From: an uncultured Polaribacter sp.
Lineage (GTDB): Bacteria; Bacteroidota; Bacteroidia; Flavobacteriales; Flavobacteriaceae
NCBI RefSeq assembly: GCF_947503875.1
Contig: NZ_CANNFH010000005.1
Coordinates: forward strand, 310,001 to 374,000
Length of the DNA: 64,000 nucleotides
Reading direction: 5' to 3'
Shown here in pieces: positions 7,750-16,488 of the stretch. A program made the position numbers and the translations under genes. Numbering within the stretch: the stretch's first letter is position 1; the number at the start of each line of letters is the position of its first letter. The notes under the pieces are model-generated. The model was not told where the DNA came from, did no database searches, and saw only the letters and a program-made list of their open reading frames with translations.

Positions 7750-9435
7750 CTATTTTAAATCTTTTAAAACTAACTGAATGGATTTGTGTCCATTCCATTC
7801 ATTTTCATCTAAATTATAGGCAATATCAAAATCGTTTTGCGCGGTTTCTAATTTATCACCCAAATTAAAACCAATGGCATTGTAGGTTTTTTTATTATCA
7901 CCTTGAAAAACATTTAATTTTAAGTGTGTTTTTTCTGCACCAACTTGTTTACCATAGCCATTATCTCTAACACAAGTTGTGGTAAAAGTAGGTTTCATAT
8001 TCATAGGTCCAAAAGGCGCCATTTGCTGAATAATTCTAAAAAACTTTGGCGTAATTTCAGTGAAATCTATAGCAGCATCTATACTAATTTCTGGAGTTAG
8101 TAGTTTTTTATCTATGGTTTTAGAGACTACTTCTTCAAACTTGTTTTTAAAATTCTGGTAATTTTCTGGCAACAAAGTTAAACCTGCTGCATATTTATGG
8201 CCACCAAATTGTTCTATAAATTCGCTACAAGCCTCTAGCGCATTGTAAACATCAAAACCTTTTACAGAACGTGCAGAAGCTGCTAATTTATCGCCACTTT
8301 TAGTAAAAACTAAGGTTGGTCTGTAAAATTTTTCTATTAATCTAGAGGCTACAATACCAATAACGCCTTTGTGCCAATCTTCTTTATAAACAACAGAGGT
8401 AAATTTTTCTTCCTCTTTATTATCAATAATCTGAATTAAAGCTTCGTTGGTAATTTTTTTGTCTAAATCTTTTCTGTCTGCATTAAAAATTTCTATGGCT
8501 GCAGAAAATTCTACAGCTGATTCAAAATCCATTTCAGTAAGTAATTCTACAGCATAATTACCATGTTTCATTCTGCCAGCGGCATTAATTCTAGGTGCAA
8601 TTATAAAAACCACATCTGTTATGGTAAGTTCTTTCTTTTTTATTTGATGAATAATGGCTTTAATTCCGTTTCTGGGATTTTGATTAATTACCTGCAATCC
8701 ATAATAAGCTAAAACTCTGTTTTCCCCATTTATGGGTACAATATCTGCAGCAATTGCAGTAGCTACCAAATCTAAATATGGTACAAAATGTTCAATATTT
8801 TGATTTCTAGAAACACCCAAAGCTTGTATCAATTTAAAGCCAACGCCACAACCACACAATTCATCAAAAGGGTAGTGGCAATCTTCTTGTTTTGCATTTA
8901 AAACAGCAACGGCTTTTGGTATTTCTTTACCTGGTTTGTGATGATCACAAATAATAAAATCGATATTTTTCTCTTTGGCATAAGCTACTTTTTCAATAGC
9001 TTTAATACCACAATCTAAGGCAATAATTAAAGAGAAATCATTGTCGTGTGCAAAATCAATTCCTATATATGAAATACCATAACCTTCTGCATATCTATCT
9101 GGAATGTAAGTTGCTATATTTGGGTGAATTGTTTTTAAATAGGAAGCAACTAAAGAAACTGCGGTAGTTCCATCTACATCATAATCGCCATAAATTAAAA
9201 TATTTTCATTGTTGGCAATTGCTTTTTCAATTCTAGCAACAGCCAATTCCATATCCTTCATTAAAAAAGGATCATGAATGTCGTCTAAACTAGGTCTAAA
9301 ATAATTTTTAGCCGCTTCAAAAGTTGTAATATTACGCTGACAAAGAATTTTTGCAATACTTTTATCTACTTGCAATTCTTTGGCGAGTGCAATTACGTTT
9401 TCAGCTTTAGGCTCAGGTTTTAAAGTCCACCTCAT
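7750..9435 (-). CDS. recJ: Single-stranded-DNA-specific exonuclease RecJ
   Basis: 561 residues, normal for RecJ. DHH-family motifs are in order: YGDYDVDGTTA (motif I/II metal ligands), IALDCGI, and CDHHKPG (the DHH motif), then the DHHA1 substrate part with GGHKYAAGL, and the C-terminal OB-like domain. RecJ degrades single-stranded DNA 5'-3' in RecF recombination and in mismatch and base-excision repair. It is a cytoplasmic, single-gene unit, 58 bases upstream of the DAO gene on the same strand, so partial co-transcription is possible. Confidence 0.95.
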   Translation of the reverse strand: MRWTLKPEPKAENVIALAKELQVDKSIAKILCQRNITTFEAAKNYFRPSLDDIHDPFLMKDMELAVARIEKAIANNENILIYGDYDVDGTTAVSLVASYLKTIHPNIATYIPDRYAEGYGISYIGIDFAHDNDFSLIIALDCGIKAIEKVAYAKEKNIDFIICDHHKPGKEIPKAVAVLNAKQEDCHYPFDELCGCGVGFKLIQALGVSRNQNIEHFVPYLDLVATAIAADIVPINGENRVLAYYGLQVINQNPRNGIKAIIHQIKKKELTITDVVFIIAPRINAAGRMKHGNYAVELLTEMDFESAVEFSAAIEIFNADRKDLDKKITNEALIQIIDNKEEEKFTSVVYKEDWHKGVIGIVASRLIEKFYRPTLVFTKSGDKLAASARSVKGFDVYNALEACSEFIEQFGGHKYAAGLTLLPENYQNFKNKFEEVVSKTIDKKLLTPEISIDAAIDFTEITPKFFRIIQQMAPFGPMNMKPTFTTTCVRDNGYGKQVGAEKTHLKLNVFQGDNKKTYNAIGFNLGDKLETAQNDFDIAYNLDENEWNGHKSIQLVLKDLK

Positions 9436-9450
9436 AAATTTTTATAGAAC

Positions 9451-9545
9451 GTGTTTATATATGGTTTGTTGCGTGGTTAAGCAACTAATTTACTAAATAA
9501 AAATTAACCAAGAAAGTTCGCGAGGATTTTCGCAAGTAAGCAAAT
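9451..9545. repeat. Interspersed non-coding repeat with nested hairpins
   Basis: The gap between recJ and the membrane-protein gene carries TGGTTAA (9474-9480) paired with TTAACCA (9504-9510), then GCGA (9520-9523) paired with TCGC (9530-9533), and two similar words, TATATATGGTTTGTTG (9457 on) and TATATATGGTGTTG (from 9560). I recall near-identical stretches between genes in other marine flavobacteria, so I read it as a dispersed repeat. No open frame of note. Confidence 0.45.
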
Positions 9546-9558
9546 ATCTAGCAATAAA

Positions 9559-10524
9559 TTATATATGGTGTTGTACATAGTTGTTTTGTCTTTCGTCTCT
9601 TATTTCTAAATCCACATCTAACAATTCTTTTTTTAAATTATTCCATATTTTTTTTGTGAAAAGATCTGCTCCAAATTTATATTGCTTATGATTATTTAAA
9701 ATTATCCTCAAATGTTTTCTTTTCAAAATTTCAAAAAGCATTGCATCTTTTTCTATAACAATTTCTCTAATATTATTGATGTTAATACTTTTTTTTACCC
9801 AAAAGAAATTTTCATTTTTTATAGTTAATTGGTTGTTTTGAAAATTGAAATAATACATAAATTTTGATTGCCAAAACCAAATCAATAAACAAACAATAAG
9901 GACAAAGATTATTCCATTATTATTTATATTCTCAGATAAAAATAGGTTTTTGGTTAAAAGATAAAAAATAATTCCCCAAGTAGTTATACCACGTAATTTT
10001 AAGAACTGATTATTTCTAAATTCAATATTTTTAAAGTTAATATTTGGTCTTTTATTATTTTCTTGGAATTTTTCCTGTAAAAGTAATTTTAGTTCATTAA
10101 GATTCTCATAATATTCGTCAAAAAAGTGAAGGATTATTTCATTTTCTAATTCAATTTCCATTCCCTCTTTAAACATAAATTCTTTAATTCTGTACCTATT
10201 ATATTGAAAAAAATATTTACCTGTAAGATTTATTCTTTTAATTTTATCTATCGAGTATTTCTTTTTATTAACTTGGATTTCAGTTTTAGAAAATCTAATT
10301 TTTGGTACTTTTTTCAGCCTGTTATATAATTCATAAATACCAACTAAAATGAATAAAAAGCACGCTCCAAAAGAAATAAAAAATTTATAATTTTGAGGTT
10401 CATTTTCGACTTTTAATGTTTCTAAAAATATTATAATTCCAAAAATTCCTATTGAAAATGTGAAAAGAATAATTAATATTGGTCGTAAATAAACTTGTAA
10501 AATGTTTCTTCTAATTTCTGTCAT
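9559..10524 (-). CDS. Unknown membrane protein with two membrane/PH-like repeats
   Basis: 321 residues from the ATG at 10524; the TTG just before it is in frame but inside the flanking repeat. Two similar halves are visible: a pair of membrane helices (about residues 15-35 and 45-65) then a beta-rich, Lys/Ile-rich soluble part, and again helices at about 180-200 and 205-222 followed by a second soluble part (LTIKNENFFWVKKSININNIREIVIE...). This resembles bacterial PH-domain membrane proteins (YdbT-like), but I do not assign the family. The gene is visibly more AT-rich than its neighbours and is bracketed by 14-base imperfect inverted repeats, one touching the start codon and one covering the last codons, which suggests acquisition as a cassette. 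Confidence 0.65.
   Translation of the reverse strand: MTEIRRNILQVYLRPILIILFTFSIGIFGIIIFLETLKVENEPQNYKFFISFGACFLFILVGIYELYNRLKKVPKIRFSKTEIQVNKKKYSIDKIKRINLTGKYFFQYNRYRIKEFMFKEGMEIELENEIILHFFDEYYENLNELKLLLQEKFQENNKRPNINFKNIEFRNNQFLKLRGITTWGIIFYLLTKNLFLSENINNNGIIFVLIVCLLIWFWQSKFMYYFNFQNNQLTIKNENFFWVKKSININNIREIVIEKDAMLFEILKRKHLRIILNNHKQYKFGADLFTKKIWNNLKKELLDVDLEIRDERQNNYVQHHI
9570..9583. repeat. Left inverted repeat of the membrane-protein cassette
   Basis: GTTGTACATAGTTG pairs with the right copy at 10525-10538 (CAATTGTGCACAAC) at 11 of 14 positions. It encodes the last residues of the gene (NNYVQ). Confidence 0.4.
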
Positions 10525-10538
10525 CAATTGTGCACAAC
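10525..10538. repeat. Right inverted repeat of the membrane-protein cassette
   Basis: CAATTGTGCACAAC directly abuts the ATG of the membrane-protein gene (minus strand) and mirrors 9570-9583. Confidence 0.4.
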
Positions 10539-10557
10539 TAGTTTTAATGTCTTTTTT

Positions 10558-10989
10558 TTACTTTTCTATAGCATGTAAATGGATTTCTGTTTCAATTGCT
10601 GCAAATTGTCTAAACATTTCCATTACTCCACAATACTTTGTAACTGATAAATTCACCGCTTTCTGAATTTTTTCTGGTTTTAAATCTGCATCTGTAAAGT
10701 GATAATCTACTTTTACCTTGTTGTAAAACTTTGGGTGTTCATCTGTTAACTCTGCAGTAACGATTACTTTAAAATCTGCAACTTCTGCACGCATTTTCTC
10801 TAATAAAGAAACCACATCTAAACCAGAACAACCTGCTAAAGAAGATAGCATTAAAGCTTTTGGTGCAAAACCAACAGTATCTCCATTATCTTGAGATTTA
10901 TCAAACATAGTTAATTCGTGCCCAGCAGGATTGTCTGTTTTAAAATGAGATTTTCCTGTCCAAGTTGTAGTAATTATATTTTGTGTCAT
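10558..10989 (-). CDS. OsmC family peroxide-detoxifying protein
   Basis: 143 residues, the normal OsmC/Ohr fold length. The two conserved cysteines are present: Cys54 in SSLAGCSGLDVV and Cys120 in TKYCGVMEMF, the pair that reduces organic hydroperoxides. The protein is cytoplasmic, with no signal peptide. It stands alone, with 81 bases to the divergent T9SS lectin gene. The OsmC-versus-Ohr subtype is not separable by eye. Confidence 0.9.
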   Translation of the reverse strand: MTQNIITTTWTGKSHFKTDNPAGHELTMFDKSQDNGDTVGFAPKALMLSSLAGCSGLDVVSLLEKMRAEVADFKVIVTAELTDEHPKFYNKVKVDYHFTDADLKPEKIQKAVNLSVTKYCGVMEMFRQFAAIETEIHLHAIEK

Positions 10990-11070
10990 AAATTGTATTT
11001 TTAAGGATTGAAGTATTAAATTGTGCTTGGATTACAAAAATAGAAAAAAGACAACTAGTAATAGATTAAA

Positions 11071-13245
11071 ATGAAATTATCTCGATTGTATAAGTTTAAC
11101 TTATTTTTTATCTTTTATTTTGTTGTAATACAGCATAACTATAGTCAAGATGTTGCACCAGAACTTACTGCAAGTGGTAATCAAGTTTTTTGCCCTGGCA
11201 CAGCTATACCAATTGTTACAGATTTTAATATAACAGATGATGATGATACTGGAACTGCAAATTTTTTTATTCAGATTTCTTCAGGTTATCAAGTAGGATT
11301 CGATTTTTTAGAATTAACAGGAAATCATCCTAATATTTCACAAAGTTGGAGTGGTAACGATGGGAAGTTAACACTTTCTTCCACCACAAATGGAGCAGAA
11401 ATGCTTTTTCAAGATTTAATAAATGCTGTTAAAGAGGTAGTTTTTACTACAACAGCGACAGATATAAGCTTAGAAAAAACTTTTTCTTTAACAATAGACG
11501 ATGCAAATTATTTACCAGCAACAGACCATTTTTATGAATTTGTTTCTAATGAGGGCATTACTTGGCAAAATGCTAAAATTGCCGCAGAAAATAGAACGTA
11601 TTTTGGTAGAAAAGGATACTTGGCAACATTAACTAGCGAAGAAGAGGCAAATTTTGCCGGTAAACAGGTTTCTGGTGCAGGTTGGATTGGTGGTTCTGAC
11701 GAAGAAACAGAAGGAGTTTGGAAATGGGTTACTGGACCAGAAGCAGGAACTGTTTTTTGGAATGGACAAGTTAATGGAACAACACCAAATTTTGCAAAAT
11801 GGAATAATAATGAACCAAATGATTTTAGATTAGAAAACCCTGAAGGAGAGCATTATGCGCATATCACAGATCCGTCTATTGGAATAGTTGGTGCTTGGAA
11901 TGATTTACCTAACGAAGGAGGAACAAATTTATATGTTCCTAGAGGTTATATTGTAGAATATGGTGCACCAGGAGATCCTGTTTTAAATATTGCTGTAAGT
12001 ACTAGAATTTACATACCACAAATAATATCAACAGAAAATGCGATTGTTTGCGAATCTGGTCTTGCAACAATTACAGCTAATGCTTCTGAAGGAGAAATAG
12101 TTTGGTTTGATTCAGAAACAGGAGGTTTAGAGGTTGGAAGAGGTTCTAATTTTACAACACCAATCTTAACAAATTCCACCACTTATTATGCTACAATAGC
12201 GTTAAATGGTTGTTTAAATTTTGATAAAATACCTGTTTTAGTAGATGTAATAAATAGGCCGTCAATTACAAATGTTACAAACGATTTAGTTTGTTCTGGA
12301 ACAGCTCTTTTGTCTGCAACACCTTCTTCTGGAAGTGTTTTTTGGTATGAAACTGAAACGAGTACAGAAGTAATTGCAACAGGTGTAAATTTTAGAACAC
12401 CTGTTTTAACAGCAACTAGATCTTACTTTGTTGAAGCAAGTAGTTTTAATTGTGTTTCTTTTAATAGAACAGAAATTATTGCAACCTTAGACGCTACAGT
12501 GCCAACGTTTGAGATAGAACAAGAAAATTATGTTTTATGTAATAATGTTGGATCTGTAACTTTAAGAACCGTAAATGCTTTGGGCAGCTATAATTATTTT
12601 TGGACAAGAAATAACACAGTTTTTTCTGGAAATTCACCTGAAATAACAACAAACCAAATAGGTGAATATACTGTTAAAGCAGTGTCTGAAGCCGGTTGTG
12701 AATCTTTAGAACAAACGATTATTGTTAAAAATTCAGAAATTGCATCAGTTGTAAAAGAAGATGTTGTTATTATGGATTATGCTGATAACATTACTATAGA
12801 AATTGTAAATGATAATTTAGGAGTTGGAGATTATGAATTTGCTTTAGATAATGAGTTTGGAACGTATCAAGAAATTGGCTTTTTTGATAATATTACTACA
12901 GGAATTCATACTTTATTTATAAGAGATAAAGGAGGTTGTGGAGTAAAAGCTTACAAATTTTCTATTTTAGAATATTCTAAATTTTTTACACCAAATAATG
13001 ATGGTATTAATGATTATTGGAATATTAAAGGTTTTGATAAAGATTTTTACACCATTTCAGAGATTTATATTTTTAACAGATTTGGAGTTTTAATTCATAA
13101 AATAGATATTGATAGTTTAGGTTGGGATGGAACTTATGAAGGAAAAATATTACCATCTGATAGTTATTGGTTTAAGGCAAAACTTACAGATATTAACGGA
13201 TTTACAATAGAAAAAACAGGCAATTTTAGCCTATTAAGAAAATAA
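11071..13245 (+). CDS. Cell-surface protein: C-type lectin and Ig-like domains with T9SS type B sorting domain
   Basis: 724 residues. Signal peptide (residues 1-26), a beta-rich N-terminal part (about 27-148), then a C-type lectin domain (about 150-300) with WIGGSDEETEGVWKW, WNNNEPND (EPN: mannose-type sugar ligand motif) and GAWNDLP. Two or three Ig-like repeats follow, each opening with VC-S-G-A (VCESGLATITA, VCSGTALLSA) as in CHU/gliding-associated Ig domains. The last 85 residues, KFFTPNNDGINDYWNI ... NRFGVLIHKI ... LPSDSYWFKAKL, are the T9SS type B (gliding-motility-associated) sorting domain. Predicted to be exported and attached to the surface, where it may bind glycans. The AhpD-like gene follows after 15 bases. 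Confidence 0.9.
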   Translation: MKLSRLYKFNLFFIFYFVVIQHNYSQDVAPELTASGNQVFCPGTAIPIVTDFNITDDDDTGTANFFIQISSGYQVGFDFLELTGNHPNISQSWSGNDGKLTLSSTTNGAEMLFQDLINAVKEVVFTTTATDISLEKTFSLTIDDANYLPATDHFYEFVSNEGITWQNAKIAAENRTYFGRKGYLATLTSEEEANFAGKQVSGAGWIGGSDEETEGVWKWVTGPEAGTVFWNGQVNGTTPNFAKWNNNEPNDFRLENPEGEHYAHITDPSIGIVGAWNDLPNEGGTNLYVPRGYIVEYGAPGDPVLNIAVSTRIYIPQIISTENAIVCESGLATITANASEGEIVWFDSETGGLEVGRGSNFTTPILTNSTTYYATIALNGCLNFDKIPVLVDVINRPSITNVTNDLVCSGTALLSATPSSGSVFWYETETSTEVIATGVNFRTPVLTATRSYFVEASSFNCVSFNRTEIIATLDATVPTFEIEQENYVLCNNVGSVTLRTVNALGSYNYFWTRNNTVFSGNSPEITTNQIGEYTVKAVSEAGCESLEQTIIVKNSEIASVVKEDVVIMDYADNITIEIVNDNLGVGDYEFALDNEFGTYQEIGFFDNITTGIHTLFIRDKGGCGVKAYKFSILEYSKFFTPNNDGINDYWNIKGFDKDFYTISEIYIFNRFGVLIHKIDIDSLGWDGTYEGKILPSDSYWFKAKLTDINGFTIEKTGNFSLLRK

Positions 13246-13260
13246 CTAAAAAAAGAATAC

Positions 13261-13863
13261 ATGGCTTTAGTAACACCTTTAAGTGCAGCACACGATTTAG
13301 AAACCAAAGAATTGGCAGAGTTTTTTAATGAAACCTTAGGGTTTTGTCCCAATTCTGTATTAACCATGCAACGCAGACCTGCAATTTCCAAAGCTTTTAT
13401 CAATTTGAATAAAGCAGTTATGGCAAATGAAGGGAAAGTAACGTCTGCTTTAAAAAGAATGATTGCTTGGGTTTCTAGTAATGCTACAGGTTGTAGATAT
13501 TGCCAAGCGCATGCAATTAGAGCTGCAGAACGTTATGGAGCAGAACAAGAACAGTTAGATAACATTTGGGAATACAAAACGCATCCTGCATTTTCAGATG
13601 CAGAAAGAGCCGCTTTAGATTTTTCTTTAGCAGCATCTGTTGTGCCAAATGCAGTGAATGCAGCAATTAAAAAAGAACTATATAAATATTGGGATGAAGG
13701 TGAAATTGTAGAAATGTTAGGTGTAATTTCTCTATTTGGGTATTTAAATAGATGGAACGATTCTATGGGAACAACTATGGAGCAAGGTGCAATAGATTCT
13801 GGAAATCAATATTTAGGAAAACACGGTTTTGAAGTTGGTAAACACGATGGTTCTAAATATTAA
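13261..13863 (+). CDS. Carboxymuconolactone decarboxylase (AhpD-like) family protein
   Basis: 200 residues, all helical. The AhpD-type redox centre is visible as GCRYCQAHAIR (Cys78, Cys81, His84), preceded by helix VTSALKRMIAWVSS. AhpD-type proteins use the CxxC pair in peroxide reduction; others in the family are decarboxylases, so the precise reaction is open. The gene starts 15 bases after the T9SS lectin gene and ends in a strong terminator, so the two probably share a transcript although no functional link is evident. Confidence 0.85.
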   Translation: MALVTPLSAAHDLETKELAEFFNETLGFCPNSVLTMQRRPAISKAFINLNKAVMANEGKVTSALKRMIAWVSSNATGCRYCQAHAIRAAERYGAEQEQLDNIWEYKTHPAFSDAERAALDFSLAASVVPNAVNAAIKKELYKYWDEGEIVEMLGVISLFGYLNRWNDSMGTTMEQGAIDSGNQYLGKHGFEVGKHDGSKY

Positions 13864-13885
13864 GTAGGCTTTTTTTAATAGGTGA

Positions 13886-13915
13886 AAACCACGCTTTTTA
13901 AGCGTGGTTTTTTAT
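13886..13915. terminator. Intrinsic terminator, 11-bp perfect stem
   Basis: AAACCACGCTT, loop TTT, AAGCGTGGTTT, then a T-rich tail. It ends the AhpD-like gene and, being symmetric, probably also the convergent HopJ-family gene. Confidence 0.85.
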
Positions 13916-13950
13916 TATAAGATAATGTTATTACAAATAACAAAATAGAT

Positions 13951-14289
13951 CTACTTTAACGCTAATGCTTCTCCATTAAAATTTAGACCGTCAAAGCCAG
14001 TTTGCATAAAATTTCTAATATTTTGGTGAGCGTCTCCATTTGCATCTTCCAAAACATTTTGGTAATGCTCACCAAAACAAGCTAAAGTTTCTGCTTTAGA
14101 TAATTTTTGAAGTTTTGCGAAAGCAAATAATTTACAAGAACCAGAATTTTCGCCAGCTTTATTTTCTATTGTACCATTTGTAAATGCAGTTGGTGTAAAC
14201 TTGTAATTGTCTTCTATAACCTGCATTGTATCAGAAAATGCTACTGTTGTATTTTCTTGTAATTTTGTTTTAAATTCTTGAATTGTCAT
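13951..14289 (-). CDS. HopJ family protein
   Basis: 112 residues, covering the whole family length. The conserved blocks are easy to recognise: FSDTMQVIEDNYKFTPTAFTNG, SGSCKLFAFAKLQ, ACFGEHYQNVL and HQNIRNFMQTGFDGL. The family is named after a Pseudomonas effector but is common in free-living bacteria without type III secretion, so an effector role should not be assumed; the function is unknown. It lies 45 bases downstream of the aldo/keto reductase gene on the same strand and is likely co-transcribed with it. Confidence 0.85.
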   Translation of the reverse strand: MTIQEFKTKLQENTTVAFSDTMQVIEDNYKFTPTAFTNGTIENKAGENSGSCKLFAFAKLQKLSKAETLACFGEHYQNVLEDANGDAHQNIRNFMQTGFDGLNFNGEALALK

Positions 14290-14334
14290 ATATAAAAATT
14301 GTAAAATGATGTATAAATTATTTTGTTGAAAAAA

Positions 14335-15321
14335 TTACCATAAATGATGTACCTCTTCTTTAATATAAGTATCGTAAATTGTTTTTACTTGTGTTAGTTG
14401 TTCCTTAGAAATTGGTTTTGCATTATTGGTTTTTATGTTAGATAATAATTGGTCTGTACTAGAAGCACCAGGAATTACACAACTAATTTCGTTAAAAGTT
14501 AAAATCCATTGTAAAGCTTTATGCACAAGGTTTTCATCTTCATTAAATATTGTTTTTAATGCTGCAACAGCTTGTAAACCTAAATTGTAATCTATTCCAG
14601 AAAAGGTTTCTCCTTTATCAAAAGCTTCTCCTTTTCTATTAAAAAAACGATGGTCTTCTTTACCAAAAGTAGTATCTGTATTAAATTTTCCTGTTAACAA
14701 ACCACTAGCCAATGGAACACGTGCAATAATACCTACATTTTTCTGTTTTGCCTCATTAAAAAATAGTGCATTTGGTTTTTGACGAAACATATTAAAGATA
14801 ATTTGTACGGTACTTACACCATTAAATTCTATTGCTTTTAAAGCTTCGTCTACCTTTTCTACACTTACGCCATAGTTTCTAATTTTACCTTCTTTTGTTA
14901 AATCGTCAAACAAACCAAAAATTTCTGGACGATTGTAAACTTCTGTTGGCGGGCAATGTAGCTGAATCAAATCAATTCTATCTAAACCTAAATTTGTTAA
15001 ACTATCTTCTACAAATTTTCTTAAAGCGGCAGTTGTATATGCATTATTTGTGTGTGGATTCAATTGGCGCCCACATTTTGTAGCAATATAAACTTCTTCA
15101 TTACTAGAACGAACAATTTCTCCAACTACTTTTTCGCTTAAACCATCACTATAAACATCTGCAGTATCTATAAAGTTAATACCATTATCTATAGCAGTTT
15201 TAATAATATTTTCTGCATTCTTAAAACTGAAATCACTTCCCCATTTACCTCCAACTTGCCAAGTTCCTAAACTTATTTCTGATATGTCTAAATTGGTTTT
15301 ACCTAATTTTCTGTAGTTCAT
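14335..15321 (-). CDS. Aldo/keto reductase
   Basis: 328 residues with the complete AKR catalytic tetrad: Asp52 and Tyr57 (FIDTADVYSDG), Lys82 (YIATKCGR) and His122 (IQLHCPP). The C-terminal part has the NADPH-binding segment (CVIPGASSTDQL). It is an NAD(P)H-dependent carbonyl reductase of the AKR11/YhdN type; the substrate is unknown. RsmI is encoded 18 bases downstream on the same strand and HopJ on the other side, giving a probable rsmI-neighbouring operon of mixed content, read from high to low coordinates: rsmI, AKR, HopJ. Confidence 0.9.
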   Translation of the reverse strand: MNYRKLGKTNLDISEISLGTWQVGGKWGSDFSFKNAENIIKTAIDNGINFIDTADVYSDGLSEKVVGEIVRSSNEEVYIATKCGRQLNPHTNNAYTTAALRKFVEDSLTNLGLDRIDLIQLHCPPTEVYNRPEIFGLFDDLTKEGKIRNYGVSVEKVDEALKAIEFNGVSTVQIIFNMFRQKPNALFFNEAKQKNVGIIARVPLASGLLTGKFNTDTTFGKEDHRFFNRKGEAFDKGETFSGIDYNLGLQAVAALKTIFNEDENLVHKALQWILTFNEISCVIPGASSTDQLLSNIKTNNAKPISKEQLTQVKTIYDTYIKEEVHHLW

Positions 15322-15339
15322 TTTTTTATTTTTTATTTT

Positions 15340-16017
15340 TTATTTGGAAGATTTCCCTTCAACAATAACCACAATTTCTCCTTTGGGTGCTTTTTTAGTA
15401 AAATGTGCTAAAACTTCTGTGGCAGTTCCTCTAATGGTTTCTTCAAACATTTTGGTAAGTTCTCTAGAAACAGAAACTTGTCTTTCTGCACCAAAATACT
15501 CAATAAAATGCCCTAAAGTTTTTACCAATTTATGCGGACTTTCATAAAAAATCATGGTTCTTTTTTCTTCGGATAAAAGTAAAAAACGTGTTTGACGTCC
15601 TTTTTTTACTGGTAAAAAACCTTCAAAGACAAACTTATCGTTTGGTAAGCCAGAATTTACCAAAGCTGGTACAAAAGCAGTTGCTCCTGGTAAACATTCA
15701 ACATCAATGTTATTTTCTACACAAGCTCTAGTTAGTAAAAAACCAGGATCTGAAATGGCAGGTGTGCCAGCATCAGAAATTAAGGCGCAGGTTTCTCCGT
15801 TTTGAATTCTTTGCACAATTCCTTTTACAGATTTGTGCTCATTATGCATGTGATGCGAATGCATTTGTGTAGCAATCTCAAAATGTTTTAGTAGTTTTCC
15901 ACTAGTTCTGGTATCTTCTGCTAAAATAAAATCGACTTCTTTTAAGATTCTGATTGCTCTAAAAGTAATGTCTTCTAAATTACCAATTGGAGTGGGAACT
16001 AAATATAGTTTGCTCAT
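15340..16017 (-). CDS. rsmI: 16S rRNA (cytidine(1402)-2'-O)-methyltransferase
   Basis: 225 residues. It has the tetrapyrrole-methylase fold signature of RsmI: LYLVPTPIGNLEDITFRA at the N-terminus, AEDTRTSGKLLKHF, ISDAGTPAISDPG and PGATAFVPALVNSG. The enzyme uses SAM to methylate the ribose of C1402 in 16S rRNA at the decoding centre. The chain lacks the extra C-terminal domain of the E. coli protein (286 residues), as is usual in Bacteroidota. It is the first gene of the rsmI-AKR-HopJ unit. Confidence 0.93.
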   Translation of the reverse strand: MSKLYLVPTPIGNLEDITFRAIRILKEVDFILAEDTRTSGKLLKHFEIATQMHSHHMHNEHKSVKGIVQRIQNGETCALISDAGTPAISDPGFLLTRACVENNIDVECLPGATAFVPALVNSGLPNDKFVFEGFLPVKKGRQTRFLLLSEEKRTMIFYESPHKLVKTLGHFIEYFGAERQVSVSRELTKMFEETIRGTATEVLAHFTKKAPKGEIVVIVEGKSSK

Positions 16018-16044
16018 TGTATTTGGTTGTTGGTTTTTGATTGC

Positions 16045-16098
16045 TGGTTTTTGGTTTATTTATAGCTTATTTGACTAACCACTAAAAACCAAAAACCA
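16045..16098. repeat. Inverted repeat of the GGTTTTTGG word, rsmI-cupin gap
   Basis: TGGTTTTTGGTTT (16045-16057) is the exact reverse complement of AAACCAAAAACCA (16086-16098). The 28-base spacer makes a long hairpin in the mRNA leaving the cupin gene. Related words (accaaaaatcaaaaacca) recur at 30819-30840. Confidence 0.45.
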
Positions 16099-16107
16099 TT
16101 AACTAAT

Positions 16108-16467
16108 TTAAATTTCTTCGTAATTCTCAACTGTAATATCTGCCTTTACATCTCCTGTATGTTTGGTGGTTAAAGGCTCAAATAACAAAATATGTACTTC
16201 TTCTTTTGCAACAGGTTTGTGTTCTACACCTTTTGGTACAACATAAAATTCGCCTTTGTTTATGGTGATGATTTCATTACGCAAATGCATTTCTAAAACG
16301 CCTTTTTGTACCATAAAAAGTTCGTCTTCATTATCGTGTTTATGAAAAACGAATTCGCCTTTTATTTTTGCTAATAAAATTTGTTGTCCGTTTAATTCGC
16401 CAATTTTTTTGGGAGACCATTGGTCTTCAAACAAATTAAATTTTTCTTGAATATTAATTACGCTCAT
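16108..16467 (-). CDS. Single-domain cupin protein
   Basis: 119 residues, a small beta barrel. Cupin motif 1 is HKHDNEDELFMVQKGVLEM (metal-binding His-x-His and Glu) and motif 2 is GEFYVVPKGVEHKPVA (His). It probably binds a divalent metal; the substrate is unknown. A weak -7 box (TAAACTTG, minus) lies about 5 bases before the ATG. It is transcribed alone. Confidence 0.85.
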   Translation of the reverse strand: MSVINIQEKFNLFEDQWSPKKIGELNGQQILLAKIKGEFVFHKHDNEDELFMVQKGVLEMHLRNEIITINKGEFYVVPKGVEHKPVAKEEVHILLFEPLTTKHTGDVKADITVENYEEI

Positions 16468-16488
16468 AATTGCAAGTTTATAGAGTAT

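Noticed and set aside
13951..14289. HopJ as a type III secretion effector
   Set aside because: The family is widespread in bacteria without type III secretion and no such genes are here; only the family name is kept.
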